Shown in pieces: positions 1-8,583 of a stretch of DNA of 64,000 nt. A model generated the notes under the pieces. The model did not search any database. It had not been told where the DNA came from and was given only the letters and a program-made list of their open reading frames with translations. The stretch is taken from contig NZ_MOBX01000013.1 of assembly GCF_003732425.1 (NCBI RefSeq), positions 434,001-498,000 of the forward strand. Reading direction: 5' to 3'. Positions within the stretch are counted from its first letter, which is position 1. Every line of letters starts with the position of its first letter. A program made the position numbers and the translations under genes. The DNA comes from Pseudomonas fluorescens. Lineage in GTDB: Bacteria; Pseudomonadota; Gammaproteobacteria; Pseudomonadales; Pseudomonadaceae.

Positions 1-820
1 CCGAGAGGCAGGACTATCGCCGACCTCTGTCTCGGAGCGGCTTGGGGCGCTGGAGAGGCATTACGGGGCGACATTGCTGACCCGCACTACCCGCTCGATC
101 AGCCTGACTGATGAGGGGCGGATGTTGGTGGATGGCGCGCGTCGTATGCTTGCAGACGCTAAAGACATCGAGAGCAATATCAAACTGGGTACAGAGCGTA
201 TTTCCGGCCCCATAAGGCTGAGCGCACCGGTTGACTTAGGGCGAAACCGTATCGTGCCGATCCTGGATCAATTTCTCGAAGATAACCCTAACGTCAGCCT
301 GGATCTGAATTTGACTGACGGTTTTCTGGATCTTGCTGGACAAGGCATCGACTTTGCCATTCGCTATGGTGCGCTGTCCGACAGCACGCTGCGTGTTCGA
401 AAACTCAGCGAGGGGCGGCGTGTTGTGTGTGCATCACCGGCCTATCTGAGTGCTCATGGAACGCCGAAACATCCATCTGAGCTGGGCCAACAGCAGTGCA
501 TCTTGATGCGCTTCGGCGCCAACATCCATCGTGAATGGCAGTTCCGCGCTGACGGTCGCTCATTCAAGGTTCTGGTTTCGGGTAGACGTATCGCCAATGA
601 CGGCGACCAAGTGCGCCGGTGGTGTCTGGCAGGTCATGGTATTTGCATCAAATCGTATATCGATGTGCGCGAGGACTTGGAAGCGGGTCGCCTGATAGAG
701 GTGCTGGAGACCTACTCTTTACAAGGTGTGGACTTGCAAATTGTTTACCCTTCCGGCCATGCGCTGCCGCGACGCGTCAAACTGCTGATGGACGAAATCT
801 CCTCGAAGCTGCCGACTTGA
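1..820 (+). CDS. LysR-family transcriptional regulator, 5' end cut off
   Basis: The reading frame is open from base 2, so the gene begins outside the window. The residues before the first internal start codon read as the recognition part of a LysR winged helix (…LSPTSVSERLGALE…), followed by LLTRTTRSISLTDEG, the usual wing sequence. The rest is a LysR substrate-binding domain with the ICIKSYIDVREDLEAGRL segment near the end. This type often controls an adjacent oxidoreductase gene. Here the next gene is convergent, so the natural target may lie upstream of the window. The effector cannot be read from sequence. Confidence 0.9.
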   Translation, partial: REAGLSPTSVSERLGALERHYGATLLTRTTRSISLTDEGRMLVDGARRMLADAKDIESNIKLGTERISGPIRLSAPVDLGRNRIVPILDQFLEDNPNVSLDLNLTDGFLDLAGQGIDFAIRYGALSDSTLRVRKLSEGRRVVCASPAYLSAHGTPKHPSELGQQQCILMRFGANIHREWQFRADGRSFKVLVSGRRIANDGDQVRRWCLAGHGICIKSYIDVREDLEAGRLIEVLETYSLQGVDLQIVYPSGHALPRRVKLLMDEISSKLPT

Positions 821-863
821 GCCGCTTCAAGGAGATTTATCCTGAGTCGCCGAGCGTGATCCT

Positions 864-1964
864 TCAGCCCTGCTTAGACCAGGCAGGAAAATCGGAGTAA
901 CCGCGCGCGGTACCACCAAACAACTCAGCACCTTCCAGCCCGGCTAATGGGTAGCCCTTCTCCAGCCTCAGGGGCAGATCCGGGTTGGCAACGAATTTTC
1001 GACCGAAAGCGACAAAGTCGGCATAGCCTTTACTCAGCACCCAGTCTGCCAATTCCAGGTCATATTTGCCGGCAACCACAATGGCGTTGCGAAAGCGCTC
1101 ACGCACAGCTTGGCGAAACTCCTCGGGAAACTTGGGGGCATCATCCCAGTCCGCCTCAACCAGATGCAGGTACGCAATGCCTTGCGCCTGCAAATAAGTA
1201 GCCGCTTCCAGAATTGTCGGCAGAATGTCCGGGCAAGCCATGCCGCGCGCGGTCAGAAATGGAGCAACGCGAATCGCAGTGCGGTCTGCACCCACTTCAT
1301 CGATCACGGCATCCATGACCTCTTTGAGAAAACGCAGGCGGTTTTCCCGCGAGCCGCCGTATTCATCCGTGCGCACGTTTGAGGTGGTGCGCATGAATTG
1401 GTCAATCAGGTAACCGTTGGCGCCATGCACCTCCACACCATCGAAACCTGCTGCCATGGCGTTACGCGCAGCTTTGCGGAAGTCGTTGATGACGTCGTGT
1501 ATTTCGTCACGGCTCAGGGCTCGCGGCGTCGGGCATTCGACCATGCTCCCCACACCCGTTGATGGATCTACTTTCCAAATGCTGCCGTCAAACGGGATTG
1601 CGGACGGCGCAACGGGTAACTCCCCATGGTGGAAGTCCGGATGTGACATCCGCCCCACGTGCCACAGTTGCAGAAAGATACGACCACCAGCAGCATGTAC
1701 CGCATCGGTCACCAAACGCCAGCCAGCGACCTGTTCGTCGCTGTAAATGCCAGGGGTGAAGGAATAGCCCTTGCCCTGCGGGGAGATCTGCGTGGCTTCG
1801 GTAACGATAAACGCAGCCGATGCACGCTGTGCGTAGTACTCGGCGTTCATGGCGTTAGGGACATCGCCAGGTTGCGTACTGCGCGAACGAGTCATTGGCG
1901 CCATGACCACACGGTTAGGGGTGTGCAATTTGCCAACGGAACCTGGGGTAAACAATGTGGACAT
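864..1964 (-). CDS. Old Yellow Enzyme-family alkene reductase (NemA-like)
   Basis: A 366-residue FMN-dependent NAD(P)H:flavin oxidoreductase with a TIM-barrel fold, predicted to reduce activated C=C bonds or nitro groups in the cytoplasm. The N-terminus PNRVVMAPMTRSRS is the standard OYE start. HGANGYLIDQF at about residues 180-190 carries the substrate-binding His180/Asn183 pair and Tyr185, and the C-terminal VAFGRKFVANPDLPLRL forms the phosphate-binding end. Length matches NemA and xenobiotic reductases. It is monocistronic and convergent with the LysR gene to its left. The natural substrate is unknown; plant-derived enones are plausible given the neighbouring hydroxycinnamate genes, but that is inference. 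Confidence 0.93.
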   Translation of the reverse strand: MSTLFTPGSVGKLHTPNRVVMAPMTRSRSTQPGDVPNAMNAEYYAQRASAAFIVTEATQISPQGKGYSFTPGIYSDEQVAGWRLVTDAVHAAGGRIFLQLWHVGRMSHPDFHHGELPVAPSAIPFDGSIWKVDPSTGVGSMVECPTPRALSRDEIHDVINDFRKAARNAMAAGFDGVEVHGANGYLIDQFMRTTSNVRTDEYGGSRENRLRFLKEVMDAVIDEVGADRTAIRVAPFLTARGMACPDILPTILEAATYLQAQGIAYLHLVEADWDDAPKFPEEFRQAVRERFRNAIVVAGKYDLELADWVLSKGYADFVAFGRKFVANPDLPLRLEKGYPLAGLEGAELFGGTARGYSDFPAWSKQG

Positions 1965-2081
1965 CAGAGTCTCCTCTTAGAACGTCTGTGAATCTTCTGG
2001 GCACAGAGTAGCCTGACGAGGATTTCTGATAATCAGCCTGAAACGGGAAACATATTACGGTCGATCCGGACAATTAATGAG

Positions 2082-2239
2082 TTAAGGGGTCAACTTTGGC
2101 TTCCGGGTAAGCTGGCCGCCATACGCGAGGTAACAGTTCATAAACTTTTCCGGCGCGTTGTGCCAGATCGCGTCCCTCAGAGCGGCCGCTGACGGCCAGG
2201 AGAGGTCATTAGCGGAAACACAGCTTGCCCGTCAGTCTC
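2082..2239 (-). other. possible decayed tail of an unidentified gene
   Basis: Downstream of the thiolase the minus strand holds an open stretch of about 52 codons, without a start, ending at a TAA at 2084-2082. It contains the protein-like segment LRDAIWHNAPEKFMNCYLAY. The composition looks coding, but I do not recognise the family. It may be the remaining C-terminus of a gene that once followed the thiolase, or chance. The rest of 1965-2246 shows no clear terminator or other element. Confidence 0.2.
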
Positions 2240-2246
2240 CGAAATC

Positions 2247-3488
2247 TCAGGCATGCCAGGCCGAATTCTCGATCAATAGCGCCATGCCCTGCCCCCCGCC
2301 AACACAGGCCGCGGCAACCCCGTAACGCAGATTGTGCTCACGCAGCTGTCGTGCCAGGGTCAACACCAGACGCAAGCCACCGGCGGCCAAGGGATGTCCG
2401 AGTGCCAGCGAACCGCCCTGGACGTTCAGGCGCGAATGTTCCAGTTCCAGCTCCTGTGCCACCGCGAGGACCTGGGCGGACTGGGCTTCGTTGATTTCAA
2501 AGCGGTCGATCTGATCCAGGCTCAAGCCGCTGCGCTGCAACAGCAGCCTGATCGCCGGTGCCGGACCGATGCCCATGAACTCCGGCGCCACCCCGACCAC
2601 CGCGCTGGCCCGCAACAGGGCCAACGGTGTATCCCGACAGGCCGACGCGCGCCCGACCAGGGCCGCTGCCGCGCCATCGACCACCGCACAACTATTGCCG
2701 GCAGTTTGCACTCCACCTTCGTGCACGGTGCGCAGCCGGGCCAAAGCCGCGATTTCTCCGGGCCGTGGGTGGCTGTCTTCACTCACCGTGTCGACACCGC
2801 GGGGCAGGCGGATGCTGCGGGGCTGATAGCCTTGCAGTTCAAACGTCTGATGCTCCACGGCAACGATCTCGGCTGCCAACCACCCGGTCCGCTGCGCCGC
2901 AAACGCCCGCTGATGACTGGCACAGGCGTAGGCGTCTACCGTTTCGCGACTCAGACCGTAACGCCGTGCCAGGTTGTCGGCGGTGGTGATCATGTCGACC
3001 CCGGGAGCCGGGTCGTACAAGGCTTCCCAGAGAAAGTCCTTGAATTGCACTTCTGCGCCAAGGCGGAAGCCACCTCGATGGGTGTAGGCCGCAATCGGAT
3101 TGCGCGACATCGATTCGGCGGCCACACACAATGCCAATTGCACACCGTCACCCAGTTGCCCGGCGGCCTGGCGCAGCAGCTCGAAACCCGTGGCGCAGAT
3201 GCGCTGTACCCCCAGTGCCGGAACCGATTGCGCCACGCCGCTGTAGAGGCCGATGTGCCGTGGCAGCATGTAGGTATCGAAGCTGGCCTGCGCCATGGAG
3301 CCTGCCAGCACGCTGTCGACCACCCGCGGATCGACTCCCGAGCGAGCCAGTACTTCACGCCCGACCTTGATGCCCAGGTCGATCGGCGAAACCTCGGCCA
3401 ATGCCCCACCGACGTCCACCCAGGGCGTGCGCACCGCATCGAAAATCGCTGCATCGGCAAACGCCGAGTACTGCCCTCCTGCTTTCAC
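2247..3488 (-). CDS. aat: acetyl-CoA acetyltransferase (beta-ketothiolase) of the ferulate operon
   Basis: A thiolase-superfamily enzyme of 413 residues using a GTG start whose GTGA overlaps the TGA of the upstream feruloyl-CoA synthetase gene, implying coupled translation. The frame stays open further upstream, but that extension lies inside fcs. The nucleophilic Cys is in RICATGFE (about residue 98); the His motif GHPLAAGG and the second Cys in CVGGGQGMAL are near the C-terminus. In Pseudomonas ferulate clusters a thiolase (aat) accompanies ech, vdh and fcs. It was proposed for a beta-oxidative route from feruloyl-CoA, although the ech route does not need it. The last gene of the four-gene operon. 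Confidence 0.85.
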   Translation of the reverse strand: MKAGGQYSAFADAAIFDAVRTPWVDVGGALAEVSPIDLGIKVGREVLARSGVDPRVVDSVLAGSMAQASFDTYMLPRHIGLYSGVAQSVPALGVQRICATGFELLRQAAGQLGDGVQLALCVAAESMSRNPIAAYTHRGGFRLGAEVQFKDFLWEALYDPAPGVDMITTADNLARRYGLSRETVDAYACASHQRAFAAQRTGWLAAEIVAVEHQTFELQGYQPRSIRLPRGVDTVSEDSHPRPGEIAALARLRTVHEGGVQTAGNSCAVVDGAAAALVGRASACRDTPLALLRASAVVGVAPEFMGIGPAPAIRLLLQRSGLSLDQIDRFEINEAQSAQVLAVAQELELEHSRLNVQGGSLALGHPLAAGGLRLVLTLARQLREHNLRYGVAAACVGGGQGMALLIENSAWHA

Positions 3489-5383
3489 GAATTCGCTCCG
3501 GCGCGCAAGATGGCCGGATCGAGCCCGCGATACAGCGCCTCGACCTGCTCCGCACGCCACTGCAGTACTGCTCGCTGATTGATCGAGCCCTTATCGGTGA
3601 TTTCTCCCCGGTCGATGGACGCCGGCTCGTCGAGCAAGACAATCCACTCCAGGCGACTGGCGCTGCCCGTGGCCTCGCGATTGAGTCGCTGCAACCAGCC
3701 AGCGAACCACTCGCGCACCGGGGCGCTGGCCAACACCTCGGTGTCGCTTGCACTGGCAGGCAACCCTGACAGCCGTCGACATTCCAACAACCGAGCAAAG
3801 ACCAGCGCGCCCAGGCATTCACGATCCGGCGCGGTCACCACCAAGTCCTGGACATAGGGCGAGCCTTCAAGCACCGCGCGGCTGCGCAAAGGCCCGACGC
3901 TGACGAATACCCCGGACGACAACTTGAAATCTTCGGCGATGCGCCCGTCGAACATCAGCCCCAATTGCGGATCACGCGGGTCGGCGAGCTTGAGCGCATC
4001 ACCGGAACAGTAGAAACCCTGCGAGTCGAACGCCTCAAGGGTCTGCTGCGGCGATCGCCAATAGCCGGGCATGATGTGCGGCCCACGAAAGCGCCCTTCC
4101 AGTTTGCCGTCCACCGGCATCAGACGCACTTCACAACCCGGCGCTGGCAGGCCGACGTAACCGGCCATGGACAACGGGCCGGTGGTGAAGGTGCAAGACG
4201 GCGAAGCCTCGGTCATACCGAGCCCGGCCATCATGCGGATACGCTCACCGCAGTGCTGTTCGGCGACGCGGTCGAGGCGGTCCCAGACACTTTGCGACAG
4301 CCCGGCAGCGGCGAAAAAAAACAGGCTGATGCGCTTGAAAAAGATCTCCCGCAGCTCCGCGTCCTGCTCTAGTGCCGAGGCTAACTCTTCCCATCCCTTG
4401 GGAACGGTCAGATAGGCGGTGGGCGACACTTCCTTGAGGTTACGCAGGGTCTGCGCGAATCCCTGCGCCGTCGGCTTACCGTCGTCCAGGTAAAAGCTGC
4501 CACCGTTATAAAGCACGATGCCGACGTTATGACTGCCGCCGAAGGTGTGGTTCCACGGCAGCCAATCCACCAGTACCGGCGGTTCTTCGCCAAACACCGG
4601 AAACGTTTGCAACAGCATCTGTTGGTTAGCGCACAGCATGCGCTGGGTGGTGATCACCGCTTTTGGCAGTTTGGTCGAGCCGGAGGTGAACAGGAACTTG
4701 GCGATACTATCCGGTCCGGTGTTGGCAAATGCAGCCTCAGCGTCTGCCCCGCCCGGCTGCTCAGTCAGGCTTGAAAAGCTGACCTGCCGACGTCCGGCGA
4801 TTTCGCCCCGAACGGTAATAACAGGCGTTTCAGCGGGCAGTACGGTCTCGATGGCACGCTGGTACGCCGCGGCATCACTGACAAACACCAGACCGGGTTT
4901 CAGCAGGTCGCAAACATGACGCAACTTGGCAAAATCCTGCGACAACAGCGAATAGGCCGGCGACACCGGGCAGTAGGGAATGCCCGCGTACAGGGCTCCG
5001 AACGCGAGCTGCAAATGCTCGATGTCATTACCCGAAAGCAGCACCAGCGGTTTGTCCGCCGACAGGCCGTAGCTCAACAGGCTTTGAGCGATGGCACGCA
5101 CACTGTCGAGCATCTGGGCGTAACTGATCCGGCGCCACTCGCCGTCGGCCTGGCGGGCGGCGATAAAAGTCTGCTCGGGACGCACCCGGGCCCAATGCAC
5201 CAGACGCTCAAGCAGCCGCGGCGGATAGTCGGCCAATGGCTCCAGGGAACGCATGTGCAACGCGCCCTGTTGCTCAGTCACCTCGACCGCTGCGCGAGCG
5301 ATGGACACGTGACGGTAGCGCGGCGCACTGGCTGCGGTGTGGGGTTGCGATCTGAATTCGGAACTCACGAGCTTGTTCTCCAT
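3485..5383 (-). CDS. fcs: feruloyl-CoA synthetase
   Basis: An ANL-superfamily acid:CoA ligase (632 residues from the ATG at 5383) that activates ferulate, and probably caffeate and 4-coumarate, to CoA thioesters with ATP. The AMP-binding P-loop-like motif is FTSGSTKLPKAV; later core motifs are GLGMTEASP and the YCSGDALKLADP hinge region. The N-terminus is uncertain: MRSLEPLADYP begins 43 residues downstream and would give about 589 residues, a length described for Pseudomonas Fcs. Third gene of ech-vdh-fcs-aat; its stop overlaps the thiolase start. The 75-bp gap to vdh holds no obvious promoter on this strand. Confidence 0.93.
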   Translation of the reverse strand: MENKLVSSEFRSQPHTAASAPRYRHVSIARAAVEVTEQQGALHMRSLEPLADYPPRLLERLVHWARVRPEQTFIAARQADGEWRRISYAQMLDSVRAIAQSLLSYGLSADKPLVLLSGNDIEHLQLAFGALYAGIPYCPVSPAYSLLSQDFAKLRHVCDLLKPGLVFVSDAAAYQRAIETVLPAETPVITVRGEIAGRRQVSFSSLTEQPGGADAEAAFANTGPDSIAKFLFTSGSTKLPKAVITTQRMLCANQQMLLQTFPVFGEEPPVLVDWLPWNHTFGGSHNVGIVLYNGGSFYLDDGKPTAQGFAQTLRNLKEVSPTAYLTVPKGWEELASALEQDAELREIFFKRISLFFFAAAGLSQSVWDRLDRVAEQHCGERIRMMAGLGMTEASPSCTFTTGPLSMAGYVGLPAPGCEVRLMPVDGKLEGRFRGPHIMPGYWRSPQQTLEAFDSQGFYCSGDALKLADPRDPQLGLMFDGRIAEDFKLSSGVFVSVGPLRSRAVLEGSPYVQDLVVTAPDRECLGALVFARLLECRRLSGLPASASDTEVLASAPVREWFAGWLQRLNREATGSASRLEWIVLLDEPASIDRGEITDKGSINQRAVLQWRAEQVEALYRGLDPAILRAGANS

Positions 5384-5458
5384 CAAGGCACGCTACCACC
5401 GAGCCATAAGAATGGGCGCCGTGGTGGCTGCAGCCTTTTTTATTGTTATGGGTGCTGT

Positions 5459-6907
5459 TCAGATCGGGTAATGCCGAGTCCCATGCTGCAAGGTGACCCA
5501 GCGTAGCTGAGTGAAATGCTCGATGGACGCCTTGCCGCCAAAGCTGCCATAGCCGCTGGACTTGACGCCGCCGAAGGGCATTTGCGCCTCATCGTGCACG
5601 GTCGGGCCATTGATATGGCAAATGCCCGACTCGACCCGCTGGGCCAGCGCCAATGCACGCCCGGTATCACGACTGAAGATCGCTGCCGACAAACCGAACT
5701 CGGAGTCGTTGGCCAGACGCAGCAATGCTTCATCGCCCTCCCCACGCAACACCACCGCCACCGGGCCGAAGGATTCCTCACGGTACAGACGCATGGTCTC
5801 GTTGACGCCATCGAGCAGGGTCGGCTGCAAAATGCTGCCGTCCAGTTGCCCGCCCGCCACTCGCCGCCCCCCTTTGTCGAGGGCATCGTCGATCAGCCCC
5901 TTGATGCGCGTTCCGGCACTGGCATCCACCAGAGATCCAAGCACCGAGTCCGGCAGTGCAGGATCACCGGCGCGCAGAGTCGAGACCTTGGCCGCCAGTT
6001 TGGCGACAAAGGCATCGGCGACCTTGGCATCGACGATCAGGCGTTCAGTAGACATGCAGATCTGGCCCTGATTGAAGTACGCACCGAAAGCTGCCGCTTC
6101 TACCGCTGCATCCAGGTCGGCATCATCGAGCACCAATAACGGGGCCTTGCCACCCAACTCCAGCAATGCCGGTTTGAGATGGCGTGCAGAGAGCTCGCCG
6201 ACAATGCGCCCGACGTGAGTCGAACCGGTGAAGTTGACCCGGCGCACCGCCGGGTTGGCGATCAGCCGCTCGACAATTGCCGCAGCATCCGCCGGAGCAT
6301 TGCTAATGACGTTGACCACGCCATCGCCCAAACCTGCATCCTGCAAAACCTGGCCGATCAGCCGGTGCACCGCCGGGCTCAGCTCGGACGCTTTGAGCAC
6401 CACGGTATTGCCGCACGCCAGCGGCATGGCGATGGCACGGGTGGCGAGAATCACCGGGGCATTCCACGGAGCAATGCCCAGCACCACACCGCAGGGCTGA
6501 CGCAGGGCCATGGCAAAACTGCCTGGCACATCCGAGGGGATGACTTCGCCATTAATCTGAGTGGTCATCGACGCCGCTTCTCGCAGCATGTTGGCCGCCA
6601 GCTTCACGTTGAAGCCGTACCAGTTGGCCATGGCCCCGGTTTCATCGGCCGCCGCGATGAATTCCTCACTGCGCGCCTGCAACTGCTCGGCCGCTTTGAG
6701 TAAACGGGTGCGGCGTTCATTGGGCGCCAGGGCGGCCCAGGCAGGAAACGCTGCCTGAGCCGCAGCCACCGCGGCATCGGCATCTTCCAGAGTGGCGGCG
6801 GCAGCCCGCGATACCACTTCACCGGTCACCGGGTTGCGGCGTTCGAAGGTTCGACCGTCGCGGGCAGGCAGCGACTGGCCGCCAATCAGCAGGGGCACGT
6901 CCAGCAT
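5459..6907 (-). CDS. vdh: vanillin dehydrogenase (aldehyde dehydrogenase family)
   Basis: A 482-residue NAD(P)-dependent aldehyde dehydrogenase predicted to oxidise vanillin to vanillate. The ALDH landmarks are in order: NFTGSTHVGRIVG (cofactor loop), LELGGKAPLLV (general-base Glu) and NQGQICMSTERLIV (catalytic Cys). The length fits the 481-482 residues of Pseudomonas Vdh. The ATG at 6907 is preceded by an AGAGGA ribosome site. It lies 83 bp downstream of ech in the same orientation; making the aldehyde-forming lyase and the aldehyde-removing enzyme together avoids accumulation of toxic vanillin. Substrate assignment rests mainly on operon context. Confidence 0.93.
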   Translation of the reverse strand: MLDVPLLIGGQSLPARDGRTFERRNPVTGEVVSRAAAATLEDADAAVAAAQAAFPAWAALAPNERRTRLLKAAEQLQARSEEFIAAADETGAMANWYGFNVKLAANMLREAASMTTQINGEVIPSDVPGSFAMALRQPCGVVLGIAPWNAPVILATRAIAMPLACGNTVVLKASELSPAVHRLIGQVLQDAGLGDGVVNVISNAPADAAAIVERLIANPAVRRVNFTGSTHVGRIVGELSARHLKPALLELGGKAPLLVLDDADLDAAVEAAAFGAYFNQGQICMSTERLIVDAKVADAFVAKLAAKVSTLRAGDPALPDSVLGSLVDASAGTRIKGLIDDALDKGGRRVAGGQLDGSILQPTLLDGVNETMRLYREESFGPVAVVLRGEGDEALLRLANDSEFGLSAAIFSRDTGRALALAQRVESGICHINGPTVHDEAQMPFGGVKSSGYGSFGGKASIEHFTQLRWVTLQHGTRHYPI

Positions 6908-6990
6908 AGTAATTCCTCTTTATTATCTTTATCGGGAATACAGTCGAGCGCTACAGAGCGCCGGGGCGGATCTGCACCCGGCGACTCGTC

Positions 6991-7821
6991 TCAGCGCTTG
7001 TAAGCCTGCAGACCGGGCTTGATGCTCTTGTCGTCGAGGAATTGCTTCATGCCTTGCTCGCGACCACCTTCGGTATCGAGCAGCCGCGACTGATCAAGCT
7101 TGGCGTACAAGTAGTCCTCGTTCTGCTCCCAGGTCAGCTCGCGGCAGCGCTTGAAACCATGCTTGGCCGCACGCAGCACCACCGGATTTTTCTCCAGCAG
7201 GTTGCGCGCCAGATCCACGGTGACTTCACGCAGTTGCGCCAGGGGGACGCTTTCGTTGACCAGGCCCATCTCGGCGGCTTTCTGCCCACCGAAGGTCTTG
7301 CCGGTCATGATGTAGTACAGCGATTGGCGATGGCCCACGGTGTCGGCCATGGCCTTGCTGACCAGATTGCCCGGCGGGATGCCCCAGTTGATTTCCGACA
7401 GGCCGAAGGTCGCTTCGTCGGCGCAGATCGCCAGGTCGCAGGCTACCAGCGGGCTGAAACCGCCACCGAAGCACCAGCCGTTGACCATGGCGATGGTCGG
7501 CTTGGCGTACATGCGCAGCAGTTTCCATTGCCATTGCGAGGCTTCGCGGCGGATTTTTTCCTGGAGGATCTCCGGGCCCGCGTCCACTTCGCGGAAGTAT
7601 TCCTTGAGGTCCATGCCCGCAGTCCAGGCTTCGCCAGCACCGGTCAGCACCAGCACGCCGGCCGCCGGATCCTGTTCCAGGGTTTCGAGTACATCGATCA
7701 TTTCCCGGTTGAGTGTCGGGCTCATGGCATTGCGTTTTTCCGGGCGATTGAGAATGACCCAGGCGATGCCTTCTTCGATCTCGACCTTGACGGTTGTCCA
7801 GCGACCTTCGTAGTTACTCAT
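6991..7821 (-). CDS. ech: hydroxycinnamoyl-CoA hydratase-lyase (enoyl-CoA hydratase/aldolase)
   Basis: A 276-residue crotonase-fold enzyme that hydrates feruloyl-CoA and cleaves it to vanillin plus acetyl-CoA. It is very close to the characterised P. fluorescens HCHL as I remember it. Key residues fall at the expected positions: Met70 and Gly120 for the oxyanion hole, Glu143 (LSEINWG) as acid/base and Tyr239 (DYLYAKLD) for substrate recognition. First gene of the operon, with an AAGAACAA motif 13 bp before the ATG and a 213-bp divergent promoter region shared with ferR. The best-supported functional call in the cluster. Confidence 0.97.
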   Translation of the reverse strand: MSNYEGRWTTVKVEIEEGIAWVILNRPEKRNAMSPTLNREMIDVLETLEQDPAAGVLVLTGAGEAWTAGMDLKEYFREVDAGPEILQEKIRREASQWQWKLLRMYAKPTIAMVNGWCFGGGFSPLVACDLAICADEATFGLSEINWGIPPGNLVSKAMADTVGHRQSLYYIMTGKTFGGQKAAEMGLVNESVPLAQLREVTVDLARNLLEKNPVVLRAAKHGFKRCRELTWEQNEDYLYAKLDQSRLLDTEGGREQGMKQFLDDKSIKPGLQAYKR

Positions 7822-7833
7822 GGCGTTGCTCTC

Positions 7834-7841
7834 TTGTTCTT
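7834..7841 (-). promoter_or_regulatory. Hfq/Crc-type catabolite-repression motif before ech
   Basis: On the minus strand the leader of ech reads AAGAACAA, a perfect AANAANAA motif ending 13 bases before the ATG. In Pseudomonas such A-rich sites in leaders are bound by Hfq with Crc to block translation when preferred carbon sources are present. Identified by motif and position only. Confidence 0.5.
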
Positions 7842-7876
7842 GGCTTGAAGATGACTGGAAATTAAATGACCAATTT

Positions 7877-7893
7877 AGTTATGTCAATTAACT
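7877..7893. promoter_or_regulatory. candidate FerR operator between ech and ferR
   Basis: The AT-rich divergent region contains an inverted repeat AGTTA-N7-TAACT (7877-7881 and 7889-7893), followed at once by TTATCTTAAT and the palindrome TTAATTAA (7900-7907). MarR-type repressors usually bind 15-20 bp inverted repeats at this position, so this is the best candidate for FerR, relieved by hydroxycinnamoyl-CoA in known systems. No binding data can be read from sequence. Confidence 0.45.
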
Positions 7894-8034
7894 ATTATCT
7901 TAATTAACCATTTTTCATGCCGCGAAAAATATCCTGTGAACCTATCGCCATGAACGACGGGCATAGCTATCAGCCGCCAACCCCGGCAAACTAGATACGC
8001 TTATTAACCTCCACCTCTTCAGGATTCACCCGCA

Positions 8035-8523
8035 ATGGCCAAGCCTTCTCCCCTCGCCGATCCGAGCGAGTCCCCATCCGCCACCGCCGAGATGCAGGCA
8101 CCGCTGGATTCGGCACTGGATGACCTGATCGGCTACGCGATGCGGCGCGCCCAACTCAAACTGTTCCAGAACCTGATCGGTCGCCTGTCAGCCCACGACC
8201 TGCGCCCCGCGCAGTTTTCGGCTCTGGCAATCATCGACCAGAATCCTGGGCTGATGCAGGCCGACCTCGCCCGCGCCCTGGCCATCGAGCCGCCGCAGGT
8301 GGTGCCGCTGCTCAATAAACTGGAAAGCCGCGCGCTGGCGGTGCGGGTGCGCTGTAAGCCGGACAAACGCTCCTACGGAATCTTTCTGAGCAAGACCGGC
8401 GAAACCTTACTCAAGGAGCTCAAGCAGATCGCCGCGCAAAGCGATTTCGACTCCACTTCATCGCTGACTGGCGAAGAGCGTGAAGAGCTGCTGCGCTTGC
8501 TGAGAAAGGTTTACCAGGACTGA
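8035..8523 (+). CDS. ferR: MarR-family repressor of the ferulate operon
   Basis: A 162-residue MarR-type winged-helix protein. After a roughly 30-residue polar N-terminus comes the dimerisation helix, then the DNA-binding core (LMQADLARALAIEPPQVVPLLNKLE as recognition region and the wing VRCKPDKRSYGIFLSKTG) and a C-terminal helix. Divergently transcribed from ech across 213 bp, the arrangement known for FerR/FerC-type repressors, which respond to feruloyl-CoA. Convergent with the OprD gene that follows. Function is assigned from context and family; effector specificity is inferred. Confidence 0.88.
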   Translation: MAKPSPLADPSESPSATAEMQAPLDSALDDLIGYAMRRAQLKLFQNLIGRLSAHDLRPAQFSALAIIDQNPGLMQADLARALAIEPPQVVPLLNKLESRALAVRVRCKPDKRSYGIFLSKTGETLLKELKQIAAQSDFDSTSSLTGEEREELLRLLRKVYQD

Positions 8524-8583
8524 GCGCACGCAGCCGGCGCGCCCCAAAGAGGCGGCCGGCGGGGAACACCGCAGGACCCGAAA

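Noticed and set aside
5420..5450. GGCTGCAGCC followed by Ts between fcs and vdh as terminator
   Set aside because: The T-run is on the plus strand, opposite to the operon, and the stem is very short.
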